Source of the DNA: Myxococcaceae bacterium
Lineage (GTDB): Bacteria > Myxococcota > Myxococcia > Myxococcales > Myxococcaceae
Direction of reading: 5' to 3'
Assembly: GCA_019694575.1 (NCBI GenBank)
Contig: JAIBBR010000006.1
Coordinates: forward strand, 1 to 64,000
Length of the DNA: 64,000 nt
How positions within the stretch are numbered: the stretch's first letter is position 1; each line of letters opens with the position of its first letter. Below, piece after piece: positions 55,017 through 63,848 of this stretch. The position numbers and the translations under genes were made by a program. A model generated the notes under the pieces. It was not told the origin of the DNA. It was given only the letters and a program-made list of their open reading frames with translations, and did not search any database.

Positions 55017-56744
55017 TCAGCTCTTTTTTTCCGAGCTGCGCCTGAGCCGATATTTTGTTTTCGGACTTCTGGGATCCTCTTCTGTTGCCTCGATGGTGCG
55101 CTCTCGGCGCATTATCGCAAGCCAATGCCGAACCGCCGTTGAGGTAAGAACAAGTTCTTTTGCAATGTCCGACGTCGTCAGTTCGGTATTGCTTCTCAAA
55201 AGCTCGATAATTTCTCTGCGGCGATCACGGCGGCTAACAGGTTGCTTTTTATGCTCGACCAATTGGTAAGTCGCCCACCTCCGTGAGCCTGTTTGAGTAA
55301 CCAGGCCTCGTTGCACAAGAACCTGTAGGTCTCGCGTCACGACGCGACTGTCGAGCCCCGTAGTCTGACGCAGCGTCGCATTGCTTAGAACCTCTCCGTG
55401 GCGCATCAGGGCCAGCGCCATTCGCTGCGCGTCTGTAAGGTCTTCGACACGCAATGTTCCGAGCCAGCGAACAGTTTCCCCATCGAGCAGAGTGTGATTG
55501 GGAAAGGTGACCGAGAACGTCGACACGCGGTCCTCGAACGTTGGCGGGCTCATTCCCGCAAGCCTCAAGGAAGCCAACATGGCCCCGATACCAGACCCTC
55601 GATTTTCGCAGACGGCGAGTGGTTCTCCAGGCCCTGCAATGTCTTCGAGGAGTTTCATCAGAACTTGGTTGCGAGCCGACGAAATTCCGGTTTCACCCAG
55701 CTGCTCAACCGTGACTGGACCGTGCAACCCACCAGGGTTGGTGATGGTGAGCCGGTCAGGGAACATTTGAATTTGAACGGGCGAACCGCGCGCTGCGCCG
55801 CTCAAATCACGGTGGACGAGTGCATTCACGACAGCCTCGCGAATCGCCAACTCAGGATATTCCCATGATTCCTCACGGGCAGCTCCCCGCACGACGGCGG
55901 TTTTCTTCATGTTTCTTTTGAGTGCACTCAAAATCGGGCCGACTAAACGCGGTATCGGCCCATCGAAAACCTTGTCATCGAGAAACCGCTCACCATTGGG
56001 GCCCGGTTCTCCGACGTAGTTTGTCGGGTAAACAACCAGCGTCGCGCGAAGGGCTGGAAAGAATTCTTGAGGATACTTTCCAAGAGTCAACATGCCGGCC
56101 AGCGTGGGGTAGCGTTTACCTTTAATGGTTTGCACGGCTCGTAGCGTTTGGAGCGCCCGTTCGTCGTTGATGGTCTTGAAGTAGCTGCCATCTTGCGAAC
56201 GCAAGCGCTTCAACAAGGCCGCAACCAGGTCCGAGTCAAGGTCATCCTCGGTGGCCTCTTTCACGACCATCTCGTCTTCTCGTGGCTGCCCTCTGCCTGC
56301 GATCAAAACTTGAACTTCATACGGAGTCAGTTTTCGGTCTCCGTCGGCGACACGAATGAATGCGCCGTTGGTGAGTCCGGCCGATTTGTGGAAACACGGC
56401 TTAGAAGAACTGTCGACTTCGGCGATCTCGACAACAATGACCTGCTTGCCACGCAACCGATGAACTTCAATTTGGGGGCGAAGTGGGGGCTCCATGCTGT
56501 CTGCGACAGAAGCAAGATCGGCTTGCATCTTGCCGGCTGCCTCTACACCGGTAACTTCAAAACCCGTACTCTCGTCGACTCCTAAAAGAATGGTTCCACC
56601 TCCTACCGTGTTGGCGAACGCAGAAAACGTCTGCCAAAGCCGTTGGGGCACTTCCTTGGAGGCTCGCTTGACTTCGACTCTCGTCATGTCACTTTCGACT
56701 GCACGAAGTTCTTCGAGCAATTCTTGAAGCTCAGTGGAGGTCAC
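55017..56744 (-). CDS. AlbA-domain ATPase-like regulator with winged helices
   Basis: 575 residues from GTG 56744. The N-terminal AlbA_2 (Schlafen-like) domain (about 15-150, EVKRASKEVPQRLWQTFSAFANT and GGGTILLGVDE) is followed by a HATPase_c_4-like region (about 290-400; REAVVNALVHRD and NRGSGIGAM). Two winged-helix domains (about 430-500 and 510-575) end the protein. This is the AlbA-family putative transcriptional regulator architecture. The DNA is less GC-rich than its neighbours. A 38-bp palindrome covers its promoter, pointing to autoregulation. No partner gene is obvious. Confidence 0.82.
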   Translation of the reverse strand: MTSTELQELLEELRAVESDMTRVEVKRASKEVPQRLWQTFSAFANTVGGGTILLGVDESTGFEVTGVEAAGKMQADLASVADSMEPPLRPQIEVHRLRGKQVIVVEIAEVDSSSKPCFHKSAGLTNGAFIRVADGDRKLTPYEVQVLIAGRGQPREDEMVVKEATEDDLDSDLVAALLKRLRSQDGSYFKTINDERALQTLRAVQTIKGKRYPTLAGMLTLGKYPQEFFPALRATLVVYPTNYVGEPGPNGERFLDDKVFDGPIPRLVGPILSALKRNMKKTAVVRGAAREESWEYPELAIREAVVNALVHRDLSGAARGSPVQIQMFPDRLTITNPGGLHGPVTVEQLGETGISSARNQVLMKLLEDIAGPGEPLAVCENRGSGIGAMLASLRLAGMSPPTFEDRVSTFSVTFPNHTLLDGETVRWLGTLRVEDLTDAQRMALALMRHGEVLSNATLRQTTGLDSRVVTRDLQVLVQRGLVTQTGSRRWATYQLVEHKKQPVSRRDRRREIIELLRSNTELTTSDIAKELVLTSTAVRHWLAIMRRERTIEATEEDPRSPKTKYRLRRSSEKKS

Positions 56745-56750
56745 ACAGAC

Positions 56751-56800
56751 ATGCTAAGCCACATAACAATAAGCATGTCAATTGTCATGTTAGTTGTTAT
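56751..56800 (-). promoter_or_regulatory. promoter and 38-bp operator of the AlbA-type regulator
   Basis: A 38-bp near-perfect palindrome (56763-56800) has arms starting ATAACAA and ending TTGTTAT. On the minus strand a consensus -35 TTGACA (56781-56776) lies in its centre, with a -10-like TAGCAT (56756-56751) 19 bases away. The start codon at 56744 would be nearly leaderless. The protein's own winged-helix domains are likely to bind here. Confidence 0.6.
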
Positions 56801-56819
56801 GCCTTGACGGGTGGCGCCC

Positions 56820-57833
56820 CTACCGCCCCGGCTCAAACACCAACCGCCCACTAAAGCCGCCATCGCGCAATTTATAGAGCAAGTCAGGCGCTTCACTCAT
56901 CGGGTGGCGCTCTACCGTGGGCACCACCACGCCCGTGCGCGCCAGGGCCACCACCTCTTGCAAATCATTCAGGGTGCCCAAAAAGCTGCCCCGCACATTC
57001 AACCCGCGCGTCACCACGTCTTGCAGTGGCACGTCGATGCGGGTGGTGGGCGCATGGCCGAGCAGCATCACCGTGCCACCCGGGCCCACTGCACGGCACG
57101 CTTGGGTAATGGCTTGAATCGACGGCGTGCAAACAATGGCGACATCGAAGCCGTCCCACACGGCCTGGAGCGACTTCGACACTGACACCGCGTCAACCAC
57201 CATTTGCGCGCCCAGGGTGATGCCAAATTGCGCGCGCGACTTGTCAGGGTCAACCACCGCCACCGCCGCACCCAACGTCTTCGCGTATTGCACCGCCAAG
57301 TGGCCTACGCCGCCGACGCCGAAAATCACCACCCGCATGCCGTCTTTCACCCCGGCCGCGCGCAAGGCGCCCATCGCGGTCCACCCTGAACCATAGAGCG
57401 GCGCCAACTGCGCTCCGGTCAGCACATCGGGAGCGGGAATGAGCTGATCAGCCACGAAAAGGCCCACGTCACACAGCGCCCCGTCGACATGAAAGCCGTG
57501 AAAAAACGCGTTGGCGCAGTATTGCAGTTGGCCGCGAGAGCAAGCGTCACACGTGTCGCAGGTGGTGGAAAGCGGTGTAATGCCCACCCGGCTGCCGATA
57601 GAGAGGTGCTTGACGCCGCGCCCCACCACTTGCACCCGGCCTACCGCTTCTTGGCCCAACACCAAGGGGGTACGCGGCACCGCGTCGCGCATCGCCACGT
57701 TCCAGTCGGCGAGGCCCAACCCACAGGCTTCAATGCGCACGTAGACTTCGAAGTCACCCAGGGGCAGCAGTGAATGATCATAAAGGCACAAGGGCTCCTT
57801 GGCCTTCATCAACGCCACCGAAGAGCTCATCAT
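56820..57833 (-). CDS. zinc-type alcohol dehydrogenase-like protein
   Basis: 337 residues of the Zn-MDR family, starting ATG 57833 (GAGGG upstream). The structural zinc site has four Cys (CDTCDACSRGQLQYC, near 93-107). The Rossmann motif is GVGGVGHLAV (near 170). The catalytic site has Cys (EACGLGLADWN, near 37), but the usual GHE motif reads GQE (VLGQEAVG near 60), so the His that normally binds or positions the catalytic zinc is Gln. Activity may differ from normal ADHs. It is a NAD(P)-dependent enzyme with unknown substrate. Confidence 0.85.
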   Translation of the reverse strand: MMSSSVALMKAKEPLCLYDHSLLPLGDFEVYVRIEACGLGLADWNVAMRDAVPRTPLVLGQEAVGRVQVVGRGVKHLSIGSRVGITPLSTTCDTCDACSRGQLQYCANAFFHGFHVDGALCDVGLFVADQLIPAPDVLTGAQLAPLYGSGWTAMGALRAAGVKDGMRVVIFGVGGVGHLAVQYAKTLGAAVAVVDPDKSRAQFGITLGAQMVVDAVSVSKSLQAVWDGFDVAIVCTPSIQAITQACRAVGPGGTVMLLGHAPTTRIDVPLQDVVTRGLNVRGSFLGTLNDLQEVVALARTGVVVPTVERHPMSEAPDLLYKLRDGGFSGRLVFEPGR

Positions 57834-57893
57834 CGTGAGCGCCCTCGCGGTGACAACCTGGCGATTGGTTTTGCTTGTGAGATGCTGCTGCCC

Positions 57894-58217
57894 ATGGCAC
57901 GCGCCTACCTCATTTTTTTCATTTTGCTCAATGGCTGTGGCTCTGTCTGTAACCGAATTGTCGCGGCTGACGAAGCGGCGGTTCAAAAGGGCAAAGACTG
58001 CGGGGCCCAAAGCAGCCACTACAACGCCTCAACCTGCAACAACAACCAGAACAAGTGCTCGACTGACGACGTGCATTGGCTCAACACCTTCGCCGATTGC
58101 ATCGAGAAATTGCCGGTGTGCCTCGACGGCCAACAAGCCGCCTGGGCCACCCAACGTTTCGCCTGCAGCCAGTCACTGCTCAAAGTAAGCGCGACTTGTC
58201 TGGTGGCCATACAGTAA
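57894..58217 (+). CDS. small Cys-rich lipoprotein
   Basis: 107 residues from ATG 57894. The signal ends at ILLNGC (lipoprotein), followed by nine more Cys in compact spacings (C-x11-C, C-x5-C) that suggest disulfides. The next gene, an RND exporter, starts 12 bases after its stop, so they are likely co-transcribed. It may be a small periplasmic partner of the exporter. No family recognised. Confidence 0.65.
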   Translation: MARAYLIFFILLNGCGSVCNRIVAADEAAVQKGKDCGAQSSHYNASTCNNNQNKCSTDDVHWLNTFADCIEKLPVCLDGQQAAWATQRFACSQSLLKVSATCLVAIQ

Positions 58218-58228
58218 GCAGGCCCCTC

Positions 58229-60829
58229 ATGAGCGACAAGTCAGCCTTCATTAGCCGCGCGGCCGCCGTTTGGGCGCGCATCATCGTCACCTACCCTGCC
58301 CGGGTACTGCTGCTGCTCACCGTCTTGGGCGTGGGCTCTGTCTACCTGACGACCAAGCTCACCATCGAGTCTGACCAACTCGCCTTGATTTCGCAGGACC
58401 TGCAAGAAGTCAAAGACGTCAAGCGCATCATCGACATGGTGGGCGGCTCTGGCTACCTGATGCTGGCGCTGCGGGCCGACGACGCCGACACGCTCAAGAA
58501 AGTGTCAGACGACTTGTACGAGCGAATGGTCGCCGAAAAAGAGAACGTTCGCTTCATCACCTACAAAGTACCCGTCGATTTCATTCAAGAAAACATGGTC
58601 TTGTTCATCAAGACCGAAGACCTGATTGAGGGCAAAAAGCGCATCAACGCGTATTTGAAAGATCAGATTCGCCGCTCCAACCCTTTCTTCATCGAAATCA
58701 AAAAGACCGAGCCGGTGAAGCTCGACCTGCAAGACCTCATCGACAAGTACAGCTCGGTCGGCAACAAGTCGATTCGCGACAGCCATTACATTTCAGACGA
58801 CCGCAAGATGTTGCTGTTGCTGATTAAGCCGATGTGGGGCGGCACCGAGCTGCAAAAGACCGTCGCGTACATCGAGCACCTCACCGGCGGAGCCAAGCCC
58901 GGCGAAGCGCCGACCCACGGCCTGCTCGCCGACTACGCCAAGGCAAGCGGCATTTCGTTCATCGAAGACTACGAAAAGATGGGCGACAAAAAGACCATCT
59001 ATTTCGGCTTCACGGGCTCGTACAAAACCGCGGTCGACGACTCGTACGCCATTCAAGAATCACTCGACGACGTCTTCTTCTGGGCCTTCTCGTTCATCTG
59101 CATCATCACCATTGCCTTTTTTCGCAAGTGGGCGCCGACGGTCATCGTCATTTCAGGCATGGCCTTGGGCACCCTTTTCACCATGGCCTTCGCCAAGCTG
59201 ACGCTGGGCCAATTGAACATGGTGACCAGCATGATTGGCGCCATTCTGATGGGCTTCGGCGTCGACTACGGCATTCACTTCATTTACCGCACGCGCATCG
59301 AGCTGGGCTTGGGCAAGCGCTACGACGAAGCCATTACCGACGCGCTCATCAACGCCGGCCGCCCCGCGCTCATCGCCGCCATCGTCACCGGCGGCTCGTT
59401 CTTGGTGCTGCTCGTTTCGAAATTTCGCGGCTTCTCGCAGTTCGGTTTCTTGGCCGGCTTCGGCACGCTGATTATCGGCTTCACGCTCTTCTCATGGAGC
59501 CCCGCCATTCTCGCGCTGCTCGGCCAGAAGAACCCCGAGCTGCCGAAAAAACTCATCGGCGTGATGTCACCTCCCGACGAGAAAGTTGCCCACTGGCGCC
59601 TGCCCAACCCCATGCGCATGTTGGTGGCGTGCATCGTGGGCGTGGGCATTGTCTGCGCCTTTTCAATACCCTGGGTTGACATGGAGCTGCCCAAAGACCG
59701 CCCGCCCACCCTGGTGGAGCGCTTCTTGGGCGGCGTGCACTTCAACTACAACACCCGCGCGTTGGTGCCGTTGGGCCAGCCTTCCATCAAGCTGCAAGAC
59801 GAAATCAACGAGCGGTTCCGCATCTCCTCAGACCCCACCGCTATTTATTCGAAGAACCTCGAAGAAGTGAAAGAGGTGTGGGACGAGCTCACCGGCCACC
59901 CCGAGAAATACCCGTCGATTTCACAGGTGGTGTCGATTTATTCCTTCGTGCCTCCGCCCGAGGTGGCGGCGAAGAATGCCGCGGTACTCGCTGAGTGGAA
60001 AGAAGAGCTCAAAGACGTCGATGCCTCGGCTTTTCCTCCCGAGATGCAAGAGAAAGCCGCGCTCTTCAAACGCATTTTAGAGAAGAAGCCCTTCGGCGTG
60101 CATGAAGTGCCCAGCGTGTACGCCAAAATGTTCGAGCATTTGCCGACGACGAAGCCCGAGAACCACGGCTATTTGACCTTCGTCTACCCCAGCGTCGACC
60201 TGTGGGACGGCAAGAAGATGCTCAAGTTCGTCGACGAAACGACGGTGATTAAAACCGCGTCGGGCAAAGAGTTTCGCTCTGCCGGCCCGCCCATGCTCTA
60301 CGCGCGCCTCGCCCGCATTGTGCTGTTCGACGGCAAGCTGACGGTGCTGCTCGCCGCAATATGGATTTTGCTGATGCACTATTTAGACTTTCGCAACGCG
60401 AAGTTGGCGCTGGCGTCGGTGATACCTTTGGGCGTCGGCTTGTGGATGATGCTGGGTTTGATGTCGATGACCAACGCCCAGCTCAACTTCATGAACCTGG
60501 TGATTCTGCCCATTCTGTTGGGCTTCGGCGTGAGCCACGGCCTCTACTTGCTCCATCGCTTCTTAGAGGGCACTTCACCCGCGGTGGCTTTTCGCTCTGT
60601 AGGAGCCGCGGTCGCTTCATCGACGCTCACCGCGATTGCCGGTTTCGCTTCGCTCTTCTTCGCCAGCCACCAAGGCCTGCAGTCGATTGGTTACGTGGCG
60701 TGCTTGGGCTTGGCGACGACGCTGCTCGTTTCATTCACCGTGCTCGCGGCGGTGTTGCAGCTCATTTACGACAAGCGCGGCACCGAGGTAACCATCGGCG
60801 CGCACGACTCGAAACACGAGGTGAAGTAG
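58229..60829 (+). CDS. RND/MMPL-family exporter
   Basis: 866 residues. The layout is one N-terminal membrane segment (about 20-40), a large periplasmic loop, five or six segments (about 285-430), another loop, and five segments at the C-terminus (about 700-850). Motifs LMGFGVDYGIHFIYRTR and LLGFGVSHGLYLLHR lie in the TM4-like positions of each half and carry the family's Asp/Ser/His set; the first has the proton-relay Asp. The length is close to HpnN-type hopanoid or lipid exporters. It probably exports a lipid or hydrophobic compound. No membrane fusion protein gene is nearby. Confidence 0.88.
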   Translation: MSDKSAFISRAAAVWARIIVTYPARVLLLLTVLGVGSVYLTTKLTIESDQLALISQDLQEVKDVKRIIDMVGGSGYLMLALRADDADTLKKVSDDLYERMVAEKENVRFITYKVPVDFIQENMVLFIKTEDLIEGKKRINAYLKDQIRRSNPFFIEIKKTEPVKLDLQDLIDKYSSVGNKSIRDSHYISDDRKMLLLLIKPMWGGTELQKTVAYIEHLTGGAKPGEAPTHGLLADYAKASGISFIEDYEKMGDKKTIYFGFTGSYKTAVDDSYAIQESLDDVFFWAFSFICIITIAFFRKWAPTVIVISGMALGTLFTMAFAKLTLGQLNMVTSMIGAILMGFGVDYGIHFIYRTRIELGLGKRYDEAITDALINAGRPALIAAIVTGGSFLVLLVSKFRGFSQFGFLAGFGTLIIGFTLFSWSPAILALLGQKNPELPKKLIGVMSPPDEKVAHWRLPNPMRMLVACIVGVGIVCAFSIPWVDMELPKDRPPTLVERFLGGVHFNYNTRALVPLGQPSIKLQDEINERFRISSDPTAIYSKNLEEVKEVWDELTGHPEKYPSISQVVSIYSFVPPPEVAAKNAAVLAEWKEELKDVDASAFPPEMQEKAALFKRILEKKPFGVHEVPSVYAKMFEHLPTTKPENHGYLTFVYPSVDLWDGKKMLKFVDETTVIKTASGKEFRSAGPPMLYARLARIVLFDGKLTVLLAAIWILLMHYLDFRNAKLALASVIPLGVGLWMMLGLMSMTNAQLNFMNLVILPILLGFGVSHGLYLLHRFLEGTSPAVAFRSVGAAVASSTLTAIAGFASLFFASHQGLQSIGYVACLGLATTLLVSFTVLAAVLQLIYDKRGTEVTIGAHDSKHEVK

Positions 60830-60837
60830 CGCGTAGA

Positions 60838-61152
60838 ATGGCGACGGTGAATCAAGTGACGCGCCAGAATCTTCGTGCCTTCATGGGCCGCGACTGGGCA
60901 GCGTCACGCCGCTCCAAAGACGCCGCTGTCGCTCGGCGCGTGCGTCTTCGAGGCGCCTCTGAAGCATTTCGCCTTGCACAGTTGCTCATCGCTCCCATTT
61001 GGAGCCAGCTTCTCGACGACAAACGAAAAGAAGGCTTCGCAGGTCTCATCGAGATGAGAAAAAAGCTGTCACGTGCGCACCCGCAACACCAGTCACCTAG
61101 AGCAACCGGCGAAAAATCGCGGCCGTCTGGTCGGCTGATTTTTCCCAAGTGA
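60838..61152 (+). CDS. small basic protein, unknown function
   Basis: 104 residues from ATG 60838, eight bases after the exporter stop. It is basic and Arg/Lys-rich with a predicted helix (about 40-65) containing LAQLLIAPIWSQLLDDKRKE. Its end overlaps the 3' end of the convergent glycogen-synthase-like gene by 56 bases. Coding-like composition supports it, but no homology was recognised. It could be a nucleic-acid-binding or accessory protein. Confidence 0.5.
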   Translation: MATVNQVTRQNLRAFMGRDWAASRRSKDAAVARRVRLRGASEAFRLAQLLIAPIWSQLLDDKRKEGFAGLIEMRKKLSRAHPQHQSPRATGEKSRPSGRLIFPK

Positions 61153-63376
61153 ATTGCTTCGCCGAGCTGAAGGCGTTCTCAATCAACGGCTTCATCGCCG
61201 CCGGGCCCTTGGCGTAGAGCGCGCTCGCTTCGAGAAACATCGGCAACGGGTCATCGCCGGTGAACTTGAAGCCATTGCCGCTGCCCGTCGAAGGGCTGTA
61301 CGCGGTGATGGCTTGGTCTAACCCGCCCGTCGCCCGCACCAGGGGAATGGTGCCGGTGGCCAACGCATAAATGTTGGGCTGCCCTCCCGGCTCGAAGCGC
61401 GACAACATTTGCAAAAAGTCACCCCCCGCAATGAGCTGGTGCTCACCCTCAGGCGTGAACTTGGGGTCGAACGCCACATGCTGCGGGTACTGCTTCGCCA
61501 GCGCCGCGGCCTGCGCCATCAACGCGCGGTCGCCCGTGCCCATCAGAATGAACTTCGCCTTCGGACCCTTGGTCATCGAGTGGGCAATGACCTTGAACAA
61601 GTCGTCGTAGCCCTTCTGCGGGCCGTCGATGCGACCGACGCTGACGTGCAGCGCGACGCCGGGCTCGTCGGTAAGGCCGTACTTCTTCAGCAACGCCGCT
61701 TTATTGGCCGCCTTGCCCGCCAGGTTCGACACGTCGAATTTGTACGGCAGCGCGGGGTCGGTCTTGGGGTTCCACTTCGTTAAGTCTACCCCGTTCATGC
61801 GGCCAAAATACCGCTCGCCCGCGGCCTTGACGGCGAGCACGCCTCCCAGGCCGGCGCCCTTGTCTTTCAAGGTCAGCGTCTCGTCGCGGTACTTCTCGCT
61901 CACCGTCATCACCCCGTCGGCTTGGGTGAGCCCGGCCTTCATCAAATTGAGCTGCCCGTAAAATTCAAGGCCACCCATGGGCCCAAAGAGCGCGTCATTC
62001 TTGCTGTCACGGCCCACCATCAACTCGGTTCGCTTCGGCATGTCGAAGGTGCCCTGAAACGCCAAGTTGTGAATCACCATTGTCGTCGCGGTTTTTTTGA
62101 GGCCCGCTTCTTTCACGTAAAACGGCACCAACCCGGTGTGCGAGTCATTGGCTTGAATGATGTCAGGCTCTTTGCCCTTCAAAATTGCCTTCTGTGCCAC
62201 CACCGCGGCGCGGGCGAAAAAGTCGAAGCGCGCCGGGTTGTCGCCGAACTCGCCATGGGCGTCACTGTAAACACCCTGTCGGTTGCTGAAGAGCGGCTGG
62301 CGCGGGCCCGCCACGAAATCATCGACGAAGTAGTAAGGCACGCCTCCCCGGTAAGTCTTGAGCAGCCGAAAGCTGCGCGGCCCGTCGGGCGTGTCGAGCG
62401 TGAAGTCACCCAAGCCAGAGTCCACCAGGCCGTGCGTCTTCGGGTCGATGTGGCCGTGGCGCGGGGTAATCACATACGTGTCATGCCCCTTCGCGAGCAG
62501 CGCTTGCGGCTCGGCGCCCATCACGTTCGACAAGCCTCCCACCGCTGAAAATGGCGTTTCCATCGCCACTGACACAATCGTCATCTTCGAGGCCCGCTTC
62601 ACTTCAGCCATCGCCTGCTTGGCCGCGGCTGACACGGGCGCGCTCTTGCTCGCGGCGAGCTTCTTCAACAGCCGCAACGAAGAGGCGTCGGCCGACTCAC
62701 CTAGCCGCGACACCATGTTCGCCTTCAACCCTTCGGGCAGCTTGAGCTCTTTGAGCTTGCCCCGCGAGCTGTGAATCAGCGCCAAAAGCGCATTCGCGCG
62801 CCGCTGGTCTTCGTCGAACGGGCTGAGCACCTCACGCGCTTCGGCAGCGCTCAATTCTTTGGCAGAGACCGAATGCACGCGGCCCAGCGCTTCACCGACT
62901 TGCGCGTGAAAAGCGTCGTCGACGCCGGGGCGGTTGAACAACCGGTAAACCTCGGTGAGCGCCACCTTGTGCAGCTCGCGCTCTTTGCGCGGAGGCAAGC
63001 CTTTGTCGGCAAGCTTCGCCACCAGCTCTTTGCTGACAGTTTCTGGTGGCGGGCGCTTGGCGCGCGTTTTCTTCGCCGTCAGCGCGGTGTCGAGCGACTT
63101 GAACGCGTTGGCTGAATTCGCCGTCACCGTGGCGATTGCTGGGGTCAGGCTCTTGTCGCCCACCAAGCCCGCGCTGCGGCGGCCAATCAGCGCTTTCAAT
63201 TCTTCGAAGGCGCGCGAAGACGCCGTTTTCGCAGGCGCCGCTTGAGAAGGCGCAGTCACCCACACCGTGGCCTTGGCGAGCGCCGGTTCTTTTTTCTGCG
63301 CCGGCGAAGCGTGCCGCGAAGGTACGGCTGACAAAGGGTTACGGTTGAGGCCGCGAATCGGAGGAGGTGGCTTCAT
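61097..63376 (-). CDS. GT5 glycogen/starch-synthase-like glycosyltransferase
   Basis: 759 residues. The C-terminal 490 residues match GT5 synthases: METPFSAVGGLSNVMGAEPQAL (near 277), VIHNLAF, and the nucleotide-sugar motif FEPGGQPNIYALATGTIPLV (near 690). In canonical enzymes the ADP-glucose-binding motif is KxGGL; here the Lys is replaced (AVGGL). A 270-residue N-terminal extension, helical and Lys/Ala-rich, precedes it, not found in E. coli GlgA. It should bind a nucleotide sugar, but substrate and activity are open. It overlaps the SCP2 gene's stop by four bases. Confidence 0.8.
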   Translation of the reverse strand: MKPPPPIRGLNRNPLSAVPSRHASPAQKKEPALAKATVWVTAPSQAAPAKTASSRAFEELKALIGRRSAGLVGDKSLTPAIATVTANSANAFKSLDTALTAKKTRAKRPPPETVSKELVAKLADKGLPPRKERELHKVALTEVYRLFNRPGVDDAFHAQVGEALGRVHSVSAKELSAAEAREVLSPFDEDQRRANALLALIHSSRGKLKELKLPEGLKANMVSRLGESADASSLRLLKKLAASKSAPVSAAAKQAMAEVKRASKMTIVSVAMETPFSAVGGLSNVMGAEPQALLAKGHDTYVITPRHGHIDPKTHGLVDSGLGDFTLDTPDGPRSFRLLKTYRGGVPYYFVDDFVAGPRQPLFSNRQGVYSDAHGEFGDNPARFDFFARAAVVAQKAILKGKEPDIIQANDSHTGLVPFYVKEAGLKKTATTMVIHNLAFQGTFDMPKRTELMVGRDSKNDALFGPMGGLEFYGQLNLMKAGLTQADGVMTVSEKYRDETLTLKDKGAGLGGVLAVKAAGERYFGRMNGVDLTKWNPKTDPALPYKFDVSNLAGKAANKAALLKKYGLTDEPGVALHVSVGRIDGPQKGYDDLFKVIAHSMTKGPKAKFILMGTGDRALMAQAAALAKQYPQHVAFDPKFTPEGEHQLIAGGDFLQMLSRFEPGGQPNIYALATGTIPLVRATGGLDQAITAYSPSTGSGNGFKFTGDDPLPMFLEASALYAKGPAAMKPLIENAFSSAKQFTWEKSADQTAAIFRRLL

Positions 63377-63747
63377 GGGTGCTTGCTCTCAAGGGTAGTG
63401 GCGGTTTGTAAACGCGACGACAGCCAGCCCACCAAGGTGGTGTCTCCCATGACTTTGAGGCGGCTCGCGGCCAACGCGCGTTCGACGTCGAGCTCAGAGC
63501 GGCTGAAGGCGGCCAAGTCATCGGCCGCGAAACCGAGCGTGAGGTCGACCTTGTCTGAGACGCCTTCGCCCACGCGCAGGGTCTGATCATCAATGGCATA
63601 GAAGCGATTGCAGTCTTCGCGGTCAGTGACGACGAATTGAATCACCACTTCTTTGCCCAAGCGCGGCGTGTGCGAGCGCTGCAGAAGCGCCGGCAACACG
63701 GTGCCCAGGTACTCGCGGCAGTCAAAAACAATGCGCGTATTGTTCAT
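63373..63747 (-). CDS. SCP2 sterol-binding-like protein
   Basis: 124 residues with the pattern of SCP2-type lipid-binding proteins: RFYAIDDQTLRVGEG, DLTLGFAADDLAAFSRSELD and LKVMGDTTLVGWLSS. It is cytosolic, with no signal. It overlaps the glycogen-synthase-like gene start (ATGA), so the two are translationally coupled and likely functionally linked. Its ligand is unknown. Confidence 0.75.
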   Translation of the reverse strand: MNNTRIVFDCREYLGTVLPALLQRSHTPRLGKEVVIQFVVTDREDCNRFYAIDDQTLRVGEGVSDKVDLTLGFAADDLAAFSRSELDVERALAASRLKVMGDTTLVGWLSSRLQTATTLESKHP

Positions 63748-63848
63748 GGTCAGCCATAGGTCTTACCACCCAGCCGCAGCTGAAACCCAACGTGCGCGCT
63801 TTCAAAAATCTCAGTGGCTGGCGCAAGGGCCGGCCGCAGACGAAAACG

